Assembly: GCF_000374545.1 (NCBI RefSeq) | Contig: NZ_KB894600.1 | Location: 1 to 64,000, forward strand | Origin: Anaeromusa acidaminophila DSM 3853 | GTDB taxonomy: Bacteria; Bacillota; Negativicutes; Anaeromusales; Anaeromusaceae | DNA length: 64,000 nucleotides | Reading direction: 5' to 3' | Program-made: the position numbers and the translations under genes | Shown: in pieces, positions 32,021 to 40,053 of the stretch | How the letters are laid out: each line of letters opens with the position of its first letter | How positions within the stretch are numbered: the stretch's first letter is position 1 | Notes under the pieces: model-generated | The model's database searches: none | What the model was told of the DNA's origin: nothing | What the model saw: the letters and a program-made list of their open reading frames with translations, nothing else

Positions 32021-33691
32021 TTGAAATCTTTGGCCGTTGTCGCCATGGGAGAAAATACTGCCCATGCTTGCACGCAGCAATTACAACAAATCATGGGCAA
32101 TAACGTAAATATCAGCCAATACTTTCTGCGAGAGAAGCCGCCAAAAGAATTTCAAGCAGATGTCGTTCTATTTGCCAGCGAAGAAGCCCACTCGTGGGGC
32201 AAAAGCATCTGTTCTCCACAAGCGGAAGTACTGATAGCAAGACGTTCCATCAACTACCATGAAGTAAAAAAGCTGCTGACAATCCCCTCTGGAACCGATG
32301 TGCTACTAGTAAACGATTTAATGACAAGCACCAATACCACGATCGCTTTATTGCAAACGTTGGGCATCGATCACATCAATTATCATCCTTGCTGTCCGGA
32401 GATGAACCAATATCCGCAACTAAAAATTGCCGTAACTCCGGGCGAAACGCAGTTAGTGCCTGATTTTGTGGAAACGGTTATTGATATAAAAACACGTTTG
32501 ATCGACATTACTACGATTGTTGAAGTATTGTTAAAGTTAGATCTAATTTCTGTGTACGCAGAATTCTTATCTGCAAACTATGTGCGAGATATTATAACTC
32601 TTAGCAAAAACAGTTATCACGATGTAGCTGAAATACATCGCCTTGAGGAATTAGTACGCGAAAAAAGAATTCGCGAGCACAGCATTGCTCCGTATACCTT
32701 AGAAAAAATCATTGGCAAAAGCAAAGCCATTACAAGAACACTTACCATGGCCAAAAAAATGGCGGCATCTGATTCCACCCTCTTAATCCGCGGTGAAAGC
32801 GGCACCGGAAAAGAGCTTATTGCGCAAGGAATCCACAATGCGTCTTCTCGTCGCAACGGTCCGTTTGTAGCCGTCAACTTTGCGGCTCTTTCTGAGAATC
32901 TTTTGGAAAGCGAACTATTCGGTCATGTCGCAGGCGCTTTCACTGGCGCCAACCGCACGGGTGCTGTAGGGCTTTTCGAAGAGGCGAATCAAGGAACGAT
33001 CTTTTTAGATGAAATCGGTGACGCACCGCTGTCTTTCCAAGTAAAACTGCTACGCGTTCTCCAGGAAAAGCAAATACGCAGAGTTGGCAGCTCCAAAGTT
33101 ATTCCCATTAACGTCCGTGTCATTGCTGCAACCAATCAAAACCTGGAACGAAAAATACAAGAAGGCACTTTCCGCGAAGACCTATATTATCGTTTGCATG
33201 TTTTGCCCATCTACATACCTCCACTACGCGAAAGAGGTCAAGATGTTTTATTGTTGGCAACAGCCATGTACAACCAGAAAGACCTCTCGGTTGCACCGGA
33301 ACACTATTTTTCCTACCTTAAAGAATCTCTTCTTAACTACAAATGGCCTGGAAATATTCGCGAACTGCAAAATTTAGTCGAATATCTCACAACGTTATCA
33401 CCAGATGCAGCGCCCAAAGCCCATTGGCTTCCACCGTCTTTTCTCCTACCGCCCACCACCGAGCATCCAGATAAAGCGTCAACAAACAACGACCTTCAAT
33501 TGCTTGCGCAGAAAGTGTATCGAGAAGTGCGTCAAGCCAATGAAGGGCATTATGCAATCGGGCGACGTTCCCTAGCTATAAAGCTACAGGAGCCGGAAAG
33601 CCGAATTCGAGAGGCTTTACATCTCCTGCAATCCACCGAAAAAATCCGAAGCCGTCGTGGTCGCAGCGGATTATTGGCGTTAGCGGAATAA
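32021..33691 (+). CDS. Sigma-54-dependent enhancer-binding protein for the iadA operon
   Basis: A 556-residue activator. The AAA+ core shows Walker A GESGTGKE (about 265), the sigma-54 contact loop GAFTGA (about 308), Walker B GTIFLDEIGD (about 328) and the arginine finger region FREDLYYRLHVLP. The N-terminal 230 residues do not resemble a PAS, GAF or receiver domain; they include a Cys pair (HPCCPEMN, about 128) and helices and may bind the inducing dipeptide or aspartate. The C-terminal 60 residues carry the DNA-binding helices (RRSLAIKLQEPESRIREAL). It is divergent from the iadA operon and is its probable activator. AGGAGG precedes the TTG start. Confidence 0.9.
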   Translation: MKSLAVVAMGENTAHACTQQLQQIMGNNVNISQYFLREKPPKEFQADVVLFASEEAHSWGKSICSPQAEVLIARRSINYHEVKKLLTIPSGTDVLLVNDLMTSTNTTIALLQTLGIDHINYHPCCPEMNQYPQLKIAVTPGETQLVPDFVETVIDIKTRLIDITTIVEVLLKLDLISVYAEFLSANYVRDIITLSKNSYHDVAEIHRLEELVREKRIREHSIAPYTLEKIIGKSKAITRTLTMAKKMAASDSTLLIRGESGTGKELIAQGIHNASSRRNGPFVAVNFAALSENLLESELFGHVAGAFTGANRTGAVGLFEEANQGTIFLDEIGDAPLSFQVKLLRVLQEKQIRRVGSSKVIPINVRVIAATNQNLERKIQEGTFREDLYYRLHVLPIYIPPLRERGQDVLLLATAMYNQKDLSVAPEHYFSYLKESLLNYKWPGNIRELQNLVEYLTTLSPDAAPKAHWLPPSFLLPPTTEHPDKASTNNDLQLLAQKVYREVRQANEGHYAIGRRSLAIKLQEPESRIREALHLLQSTEKIRSRRGRSGLLALAE

Positions 33692-33698
33692 GTATGAA

Positions 33699-33745
33699 AA
33701 AAGCCGGCCTCTGCAAATCAAGGATGCAGCGGCCGGCTTTCTTTT
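33699..33745 (+). terminator. Terminator after the sigma-54 activator
   Basis: Arms 33699-33714 and 33725-33740 pair with one small mismatch, followed by CTTTTA; the A-run on the left would also serve the convergent flavodoxin gene. Confidence 0.82.
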
Positions 33746-33779
33746 ACCAAGCGGTAGTCTCACTAGAGATTCTTCTTTT

Positions 33780-34325
33780 TTATAAACTTTCCCCCAGGGT
33801 TTTCGCTCGTTCCAAAGCGTCCGTCTTTAGGATCTCGTCTTTATCATGCATTCCCGGCACGACAATCACGCCACGATCCTGCCAGCCCATAAACTCCAGC
33901 ATGAGCTGATACGAGCGAACAATACCTTCAAATACCTTTTCTTCCTTGTCGCCGCCGGTTACCAACAAAATGCACTCTTTAATCGCCAAAGGCTTTTCAG
34001 CGATCAAAAAGGAATACATCTTATCCAGCGCCGCTTTCAGCTGCGTCGGAAAAGAAAACCAATACAGCGGCGTTGCCAGCACCAGCATATCCGCCGCTGC
34101 CAAGTGCGACGCCAGTTCGTTAAAATCATCAGAAATGGAACACGCCGCGCCTTTTTTAAAACAGGTCTGACAGTCAATGCAGCCCTTAATCGTTTTATCG
34201 GCAGTCGCATATTTCATAACCGTATGGCCCGCCTCCTGCGCTCCCGCAATAAAGGCATCCGCCATTTTTTCGCTATTGCCTCCTTTGCGCGGACTTCCTG
34301 TCAAAACCAAAATGTTTTTCCCCAT
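33780..34325 (-). CDS. Flavodoxin-fold NAD(P)H-dependent oxidoreductase
   Basis: A 181-residue FMN protein of the multimeric flavodoxin/NADPH-dependent FMN reductase family. The FMN-phosphate loop is GSPRKGGNSEKM (about 10-21); the conserved ATPLYWFSFPTQLKAALDK stretch binds flavin. A Cys-rich loop, GCIDCQTCFKKGAAC (about 48-62), resembles iron-sulfur flavoproteins but the spacing is not the compact CX2CX2CX4-7C of that group, so a cluster is uncertain. It follows a 4-oxalocrotonate tautomerase gene and shares its promoter, which carries the HxlR-type operator. A role in quinone or electrophile detoxification is inferred. Confidence 0.85.
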   Translation of the reverse strand: MGKNILVLTGSPRKGGNSEKMADAFIAGAQEAGHTVMKYATADKTIKGCIDCQTCFKKGAACSISDDFNELASHLAAADMLVLATPLYWFSFPTQLKAALDKMYSFLIAEKPLAIKECILLVTGGDKEEKVFEGIVRSYQLMLEFMGWQDRGVIVVPGMHDKDEILKTDALERAKTLGESL

Positions 34326-34355
34326 CTTAGTACGCCTCCTTCACTAGAGTTTGCC

Positions 34356-34544
34356 TTATTTCTTCCTATCCGCAAGCAACGTCCCGCCGACGCCAATATT
34401 CTCATGGCTGTTTTCTTTCAACAGTACAATAAAAGCCGCCTCCGGCACGCTCATAATCTCCGCCGCTTCTCTCGTCAACACCTTCGCTAGTTTTCGTTTT
34501 TGCTCCACATTCATGAGAGCGCCTTCTATCGTAATAACCGGCAT
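34356..34544 (-). CDS. 4-Oxalocrotonate tautomerase family protein
   Basis: A 62-residue tautomerase monomer (usual 60-70). The N-terminal Pro after Met (MPVITIEG) is the catalytic base, and the GVGG tail is conserved. Such proteins form hexamers that catalyse keto-enol shifts; family members also dehalogenate. It is the first gene of the two-gene operon with a flavodoxin-type oxidoreductase, 30 bases apart. The operon lies downstream of the second 43-bp operator, so it is probably induced with the nitroreductase. GGAGG precedes the ATG. Confidence 0.9.
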   Translation of the reverse strand: MPVITIEGALMNVEQKRKLAKVLTREAAEIMSVPEAAFIVLLKENSHENIGVGGTLLADRKK

Positions 34545-34623
34545 TCTACATTCCTCCTGTTAAAGCCGCGTTATGAGAAAGCAGCTTGTTTTTTTCATTA
34601 TAGCTACATTGCTCCCATTATAA

Positions 34624-34666
34624 AAGTATGCACTTTTTAGGAAGATACTATATAAAAAGAAAGTAA
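34624..34666. promoter_or_regulatory. Operator copy 2 (HxlR candidate site), tautomerase-flavodoxin promoter
   Basis: Same three blocks as at 28917-28959, 37 of 43 bases identical. On the minus strand its GCATACTT end is again followed after exactly 21 bases by TATAAT, the probable -10 of the tautomerase gene. The right-hand block GAAAGTAA is also part of the stem of the neighbouring terminator (34659-34703). Confidence 0.8.
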
Positions 34667-34703
34667 AAGCCAACAGCAACTATTGCTGTTGGCTTTTACT
34701 TTC
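34659..34703 (-). terminator. Terminator of the ACP/ligase operon
   Basis: A long stem of about 21 bp (GAAAGTAAAAGCCAACAGCAA with its complement at 34683-34703) with a 3-base loop, followed on the minus strand by TTTTTATA. It starts 16 bases past the ACP stop and overlaps the adjacent operator. Confidence 0.85.
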
Positions 34704-34718
34704 TTTTATCAATACACT

Positions 34719-34967
34719 TTATGCTTCCTGCAGCCGCTTGGCTACGTATTCAACCGCCGCCGCCAAGGTTTTCAGGTGCAAAATATCCGACCCCTGCATC
34801 ACAATATCAAAGGCTTCTTCCAAATCGGCCAAAACCCAGCTGAAAGCCAGAGAATCCAGCCCTAACGAGGAGAGTTCCGCTTGCGGAGCAATGTCCTCGG
34901 CCTTCAAACCAGGTACTCGTTCCGCTAAAATGCCCCGAATTATTTTTTCAATCTCCTTTGTATCCAT
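34719..34967 (-). CDS. Acyl carrier protein (dedicated, non-FAS)
   Basis: An 82-residue carrier protein. The phosphopantetheine Ser is in LGLDSLAFSW (about 35-44), which is close to the ACP consensus DSL. It is acidic and helical as expected. It is 22 bases downstream of a GNAT/acyl-CoA-ligase fusion gene and clearly cotranscribed with it, so it is probably loaded by that ligase and not by fatty acid synthesis enzymes. GGAGG precedes the ATG. The end product of the pair is unknown. Confidence 0.9.
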   Translation of the reverse strand: MDTKEIEKIIRGILAERVPGLKAEDIAPQAELSSLGLDSLAFSWVLADLEEAFDIVMQGSDILHLKTLAAAVEYVAKRLQEA

Positions 34968-34989
34968 AGTTTGTTCCTCCCTTATTCAT

Positions 34990-37551
34990 TTACTGCTTGG
35001 CTAAATTTTGCAGCGCCATTTCGCGCAGCTTAAATTTCTGCACCTTTCCGCTGGCGGTCAGAGGAAATTCCTCTACGAAGAAAAACATAAAGGGCACCTT
35101 GTTTAAGGCAATCCGCTCCCGACAATACCGCTTTAGTTCCAGTACCTTGGCGCTTTCTCCTTTTTGCAGCCGCACAAAGGCCACAATATCTTCGCCGTAA
35201 TATTCGCTGGGAACGCCAACCACCTGCGCCTCGAGCACCTTGGGGTGCGTCATCAAAAAGGTTTCTATTTCCGCAGGGCCTATATTTTCACCGCCGCGGA
35301 TAATCAAGTCTTTAATACGTCCCGTGATACGGCAGCAGCCCGCCGCATCAATGGCAGCCATGTCGCCGCTATGCCACCAGCCCTCAGCATCTACAGCCTT
35401 TTGCGTCTCTTCTTCCATCTTATAATACCGCAACATAGTCGACTGTCCGCGCACACACAGCTCACCTTCACCGCCTCGGGGGACTTCTTCCGTCGTCCCC
35501 GCTTTAACAATGCGCAGTTCCATCCCCGGCAGTGCCGTGCCGACATAGTTTATCCGCTCTTCTTGCGGTCTTGCGGAGCCGGCTAAAGACGCAATAATCA
35601 CTTCCGTAGAGCCGTACAGGCAGCTAAACCCGGTTGCTCCCAGCTTCTCAATCACCGCCTGTACCAGTTCCGGCGGACAGCTGGCGCCCGCCATATCGCC
35701 CACGCACAATGAACTTGTATCATAAGAATTGCGTTCCCATTCCTCCAACAGCGCCACAAACATCGTCGGCGTACCGGACAAGCTGGTAACACCCTGTTCC
35801 GCGATCGCCTGCAACACCACGGGAGCTTGAAACCGCTCTACGCCCACCAACGTTCCGCCATAATACAGGGATGTTAAAATCACCGCATTGCCGTAGGCAT
35901 GAAAGAAAGGCAGCGCCGAACACAACACCGAAGACGTCGTCAGCCCTTGGCGCTCTCCATAGGCTCTAGCATTACACAGGTACGCCTGCTGACAATGCAC
36001 GACTCCTTTAGGCACGCCTGTCGTTCCCGACGTATATTGCAGTATAAACACCTCTTGCGAGCGTTCCTCGTTGCAGCGCTGTCTATACACTTCTTCCTCC
36101 ACTGTAGCTCCGCCAGCCAAAAAATCAGGCCAGAGAAGAACATCCTCGGCTTCGGCAGCGCCAAAAAACACCACCTTACGCAGCTTCGGCAAACGTTCCC
36201 GCACCGAACGAAGCACCTCCAGCCAAGCCTCCGCGCCACTGCCTTGCACTTCTAAAAACAGCACCGTCGCATCGGAATGATGCAGTACATACTCCAGCTC
36301 GTACGCCCGATAATTGGTATTCAGCAGCACCAGCGGCACCCCGGCTCTGGCGCAGCCAAACTGCACGGAAAGATATTCCGGAATATTAAACGCCCAGATA
36401 GCAGCATGCTCGCCGCGCTCCATTCCCAACGCCATAAGACCCTTGGCCACTTGCGCCGCTTCTGCATCTAGCTGCGCATACGTATACGAACGGTTCTTCT
36501 GCGGATATACCGCCGCTGTCTTTTCCGGCCATTTAGCCGCCGCCAAGCGCAGCACTCCGCCCCACGATTGCGGGCACACATCCGCCCAGTCCTTCAAAAC
36601 CAGCGCCTTAATCGCCTTAGCCTTCTTGGTGTACGCATGGATAGCTTTCTCATCCACGGCGATGGACACTTTTTGCATCAGCAAACCATCTCCGCCGTAC
36701 CAGCCCGGCAAGACGCCGCCCAGAAAATAGCCGCGCCGCCGCAGTATCTCTACCGCCGCCCCGATCGTTTCATCCCCCAGCCGCAAGAAAGCCTGCAATA
36801 CCACCGTCCCGGCTGCGGATGCCTGGCTTTCCCACAAGGCTGCCTTCGCCTCAAAATCAGCACCGATGTTAGTAATCGACAAGCGCGCCACACCGGCTCC
36901 GGCAAACATCTCGATAGAGCCTTCCGTCGCCACCGCCTGCGGCAGCGGAGCCGTCGCCTCGACAAAGTTACAGGCTTCCGCCAACTCGCCATACAGCAAC
37001 GCAAACGCTTCTTGATACACCTGCGGCACATACACCGTCTGGCCGCTTTCGCCAGGAGACGAAAAAATCAGTACCGTCGAGGTTCGCTCGCCGCCCTTGG
37101 CAGCGTCTCCCGGCATCAACGCTACCTCTAAGCCAGTTTCATGATAACCTCGCTTGGTCATCATCATTTGCGTGAACAAATGATTGCAAACCGCTTCGCC
37201 CCAACTCTGCTCCAACCCGCGCTGGCGCGGAATTTCTGCCAGCGCATATTCCATCAAGGCAAAGCCTACAGAGGTTTGCCGCCATTCGTGGCACACCATA
37301 AGCTGGCCACATTCATACAGCTTGGAGTTCGGCGGCGTGGAGCGGTAAAAAGCAATATGACCGATTACCGCTCCGACCTCATTTCTCGCTACCGCCCGCC
37401 AGGTAACGCCCTCTTCTTCCTGGCGCACCAGCGCTTTGGGATCATATACCTCCGCCACCGGATAGGAGTCCCCGTACACTTCCCGATACAGCGCTACTAC
37501 CCCGGCAGCGTCTTGCGGCTGAAAAAGCGCCAATTTCCATTCCTGCGTCAC
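34990..37551 (-). CDS. GNAT and acyl-CoA-ligase fusion protein
   Basis: An 853-residue fusion. The first 160 residues form a GNAT domain (VCHEWRQTSVGFALMEYAL resembles the acetyl-CoA motif A). Residues about 170-310 are a second domain, partly GNAT-like at its end, that I cannot name. Residues about 330-853 are an acyl-CoA/aryl-CoA ligase, with the P-loop YTSGTTGVPKG (about 500), STEVIIASL, the hinge SGDMAAID, and the late Lys in SGKVQKFKLR. Start is GTG at 37551 with AGAGGTG upstream. The fusion plus a private ACP suggests activation of a fatty or aromatic acid, loading on ACP and transfer to an amine by GNAT. This reaction order is inference. Confidence 0.82.
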   Translation of the reverse strand: MTQEWKLALFQPQDAAGVVALYREVYGDSYPVAEVYDPKALVRQEEEGVTWRAVARNEVGAVIGHIAFYRSTPPNSKLYECGQLMVCHEWRQTSVGFALMEYALAEIPRQRGLEQSWGEAVCNHLFTQMMMTKRGYHETGLEVALMPGDAAKGGERTSTVLIFSSPGESGQTVYVPQVYQEAFALLYGELAEACNFVEATAPLPQAVATEGSIEMFAGAGVARLSITNIGADFEAKAALWESQASAAGTVVLQAFLRLGDETIGAAVEILRRRGYFLGGVLPGWYGGDGLLMQKVSIAVDEKAIHAYTKKAKAIKALVLKDWADVCPQSWGGVLRLAAAKWPEKTAAVYPQKNRSYTYAQLDAEAAQVAKGLMALGMERGEHAAIWAFNIPEYLSVQFGCARAGVPLVLLNTNYRAYELEYVLHHSDATVLFLEVQGSGAEAWLEVLRSVRERLPKLRKVVFFGAAEAEDVLLWPDFLAGGATVEEEVYRQRCNEERSQEVFILQYTSGTTGVPKGVVHCQQAYLCNARAYGERQGLTTSSVLCSALPFFHAYGNAVILTSLYYGGTLVGVERFQAPVVLQAIAEQGVTSLSGTPTMFVALLEEWERNSYDTSSLCVGDMAGASCPPELVQAVIEKLGATGFSCLYGSTEVIIASLAGSARPQEERINYVGTALPGMELRIVKAGTTEEVPRGGEGELCVRGQSTMLRYYKMEEETQKAVDAEGWWHSGDMAAIDAAGCCRITGRIKDLIIRGGENIGPAEIETFLMTHPKVLEAQVVGVPSEYYGEDIVAFVRLQKGESAKVLELKRYCRERIALNKVPFMFFFVEEFPLTASGKVQKFKLREMALQNLAKQ

Positions 37552-37789
37552 ACTTACACCTCTTTCTGCATGCCAATTCCTCTTAAAATAACTGTTCCCT
37601 TCATTACCTCTTTTTTCCTGCTTAAACTGCTTCTCTCAAACAACGAAAGCACAGCCCCCTTATAGGCTAACATCGGCTTCTATTTTCTGTATTTCAACCT
37701 TTCTAACGAACACTATCGCATACAAATGAAAAGACGCCTCAATGATTTCTCACTGTAACGTCTTTTTCTCTTTCCCTCTTCTTAAAATT

Positions 37790-38773
37790 TCACTTCAATA
37801 ACGCATCTAAAAGAAAAGGCTTCCATTGTCGTTTTTTTATGTCATAGGCGCCAAAAAACGAACCAAATTCCCAGTACCCCCAGGAAAAGCCATTCACTTC
37901 CGCCTCCTGCCGCACCGCCGTCGTCCACGCCGCGCGCATATCTTCGGGCACATTTTCGTTGACGCCGAACTCGCCCAGAAAAACTGAAATCTGCTGTTCC
38001 TGAGCCCACTGCTTTATCACGTCAAAACGCCTGGCTAGGTACCGCCGTTCTTCCTCCGAACCAGTCCAGGCTACGTCCTTATAGTTTTCATATCCAAGGT
38101 ATTGGTGGTTTTGAAAGGTAAACTCCGGCGGTTCATAGTAGTGAACCGTTAAAATCAGCTTTTCACTATCCGGCAAGCGCAGCCGCGACAAACTATCTAT
38201 GGAATTGTATGAATCTCCGCCGACAATAATATAGCGCCGGGGATTTTTCTTGCGTATAATCGTCACAGCTTCCGCCAGATACTCATTCCACAGCTCACCG
38301 CCTAGTTGATCATGCGGCTCGTTCAAAACCTCAAAGACCAAACGGTCCGAGTAGTTTTTATACCGCTCCGCCACTTGACGCCACACAGCCAGGTACACGT
38401 CATGATACCGCACTGGGTCTTTCATGATTTCATCAAAATGATGAAAATCAAGAATAACATACAGATTCTCCTTCAGCGCATAACGAATATGACCATCCAG
38501 TTTTTTCATGAAGGCCTCATCCAACACATACCCTGGCTGATCTTTGGCATAATCCGAAAGCCGCACCGGCAAGCGGACACAGTCAAAGCCCGCCTTTTTT
38601 ACAACTGTAAAATACTCGTTTTCCAAGGTAACATCCCAAGGAGTTCCTTTAGGGGCTTCCAAGGCGTTGCCGATGTTGATGGCTTTACTAAAAGGCATCG
38701 CCGCTTCTGCAAAACCAACCCGCGCTCCCGAAAAAGCAAGTAAAAACCCAACTAGAAAAATGAACACTTGCAA
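37790..38773 (-). CDS. GH5 glycoside hydrolase, exopolysaccharide operon
   Basis: A 327-residue secreted glycanase. An N-terminal hydrophobic signal (about 1-24) precedes the TIM barrel. GH5 motifs are visible: the acid/base Glu in EVLNEPHD (about 148-155), the HYYEPPEFTF region, and the nucleophile Glu in FLGEFGVN (about 267-274). GH5 enzymes cut beta-glucans such as cellulose. In the cellulose (BcsZ) and alginate (AlgL) systems, a similar secreted hydrolase or lyase sits in the operon and clears periplasmic polymer. It is the last gene here, about 60 bases after the AlgJ-like gene. That suggests the polymer is a beta-linked glucan or mannan. Confidence 0.85.
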   Translation of the reverse strand: MQVFIFLVGFLLAFSGARVGFAEAAMPFSKAINIGNALEAPKGTPWDVTLENEYFTVVKKAGFDCVRLPVRLSDYAKDQPGYVLDEAFMKKLDGHIRYALKENLYVILDFHHFDEIMKDPVRYHDVYLAVWRQVAERYKNYSDRLVFEVLNEPHDQLGGELWNEYLAEAVTIIRKKNPRRYIIVGGDSYNSIDSLSRLRLPDSEKLILTVHYYEPPEFTFQNHQYLGYENYKDVAWTGSEEERRYLARRFDVIKQWAQEQQISVFLGEFGVNENVPEDMRAAWTTAVRQEAEVNGFSWGYWEFGSFFGAYDIKKRQWKPFLLDALLK

Positions 38774-38834
38774 TTAACGCGCCTCCTTTCTCGCTCTTCA
38801 GCACCGCTTAGCTTTCATGCGTCCGCACTGCCGC

Positions 38835-40046
38835 TTATCGGTAGAGCGGTACGGCTTCTTTCACGGTATCCGGCAGAGAAAACAGTAAAAATACATAATC
38901 AATTCGCTTTCCTGCCATAACGCTTTCCAAGCTGCCTTTGTACTGCTTGGGATCTATAATCCATACTTCCGAACACAAATTAGCAAAAAACGCGATAACC
39001 GGATGCGCAAAGGAATCCTTTATAAAGAGCGCTTTGGGTCCAGCAGGGTTGTTCTTATTCACAATATGTCCTACCGGATAGTACCCATGCAAATACGCCG
39101 AATATTTGTCCTTGGACGGGTCAAAGAGATCCGCCTCCGTTGCAAAAGGATACTGAGACAGCAGACTTTTTTCAAAACGCCCCTCATAAGAGGTCGTTTT
39201 ATTAGTTCCTTCATCGATTTCAAGGAAAAAGTTCGTAGAAAACTTTGGATAAACCAGAGTAAACGAATCCAGCCCCAGATAAAATTTTCCCGTTTTTCGG
39301 CCCATCGCGCCTAAGTAATCGGAGTAACGGATAAAGTTATAGTTTGCCTTGTTCAGATAAAAAGCATCTGCCTGAAAGCCTTGTGTTTTTTCCAGATAAT
39401 GAGCCAGCTCCACATACGCCCAAAACGCCGTCTCCACCCGCCAATTGTGATCCGTACGAAAAAACAGCCCAGCTGGATCTAAAGCGCTTTCTTTTGCCGC
39501 TTCCCTAAGATCTAAGTAGGGAATTCCCTTTTCTTGCAATGCGGCAGCGTATAAATCCCCGCGCTCATTAAAATAGCCGTTTGGAAGCCCTTTGGCAAAG
39601 GTAGTGTAACCGGCAATGCTCCGATCCAGGGGAATCACGGAAACTACCTTTGTGTTTTGGGTCGCTGCCGCAGCTTGCAGTGCCGCCACACGCTCTACCA
39701 GTTCCGAATCGAAGCTTCCCTTCTCACCAAAGTACATATAATGGCCAAAGCCCTGCTCATCTTTGACGATTTCAAAATTGCTCTCTTCTTTCTTGTCCAG
39801 AAGCCGTTGCAGCAAGCCGTACAAATTCAAAAACACAGAGCGTCCTAGCACATTTTCCGTCAACGTTCCATTGATCTTGGTCATATACGCCTTATCAAAA
39901 ACAGCCTCGTTTTCTCTCAAAGGCAAGAGCGACGGTATCGACTGTCCTGCCAAGGACGCGATGCTGCCGCAGACAAGAGCGCCCCATAGAACGGCGATCA
40001 CTGCAGCGGCAATGCTTTTAGCTAAAAAATACTCTTTTATCATCAT
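38835..40046 (-). CDS. AlgJ/AlgX-type SGNH (DHHW family) acetylation protein
   Basis: About 404 residues. An N-terminal membrane helix or uncleaved signal (about 10-32) places the rest in the periplasm. The motif FRTDHNW (about 205) is the Asp-His pair of the DHHW family, and FIKDSFAHP (about 350) has the Ser of the GDS-like site. Alginate AlgJ/AlgX and WssH/I-type proteins use these residues to O-acetylate exported polymers. It overlaps the AlgI-like gene by a few bases. The start is set at 40046 behind an AGGGGGG ribosome site; a TTG at 40064 would overlap further. Acetyl donor is the MBOAT partner. Confidence 0.83.
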   Translation of the reverse strand: MMIKEYFLAKSIAAAVIAVLWGALVCGSIASLAGQSIPSLLPLRENEAVFDKAYMTKINGTLTENVLGRSVFLNLYGLLQRLLDKKEESNFEIVKDEQGFGHYMYFGEKGSFDSELVERVAALQAAAATQNTKVVSVIPLDRSIAGYTTFAKGLPNGYFNERGDLYAAALQEKGIPYLDLREAAKESALDPAGLFFRTDHNWRVETAFWAYVELAHYLEKTQGFQADAFYLNKANYNFIRYSDYLGAMGRKTGKFYLGLDSFTLVYPKFSTNFFLEIDEGTNKTTSYEGRFEKSLLSQYPFATEADLFDPSKDKYSAYLHGYYPVGHIVNKNNPAGPKALFIKDSFAHPVIAFFANLCSEVWIIDPKQYKGSLESVMAGKRIDYVFLLFSLPDTVKEAVPLYR

Positions 40047-40053
40047 ATCCCCC

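Noticed and set aside
36568-37131. 187-codon plus-strand frame inside the GNAT-ligase gene
   Set aside because: Shadow frame on the opposite strand; basic, low-information product.
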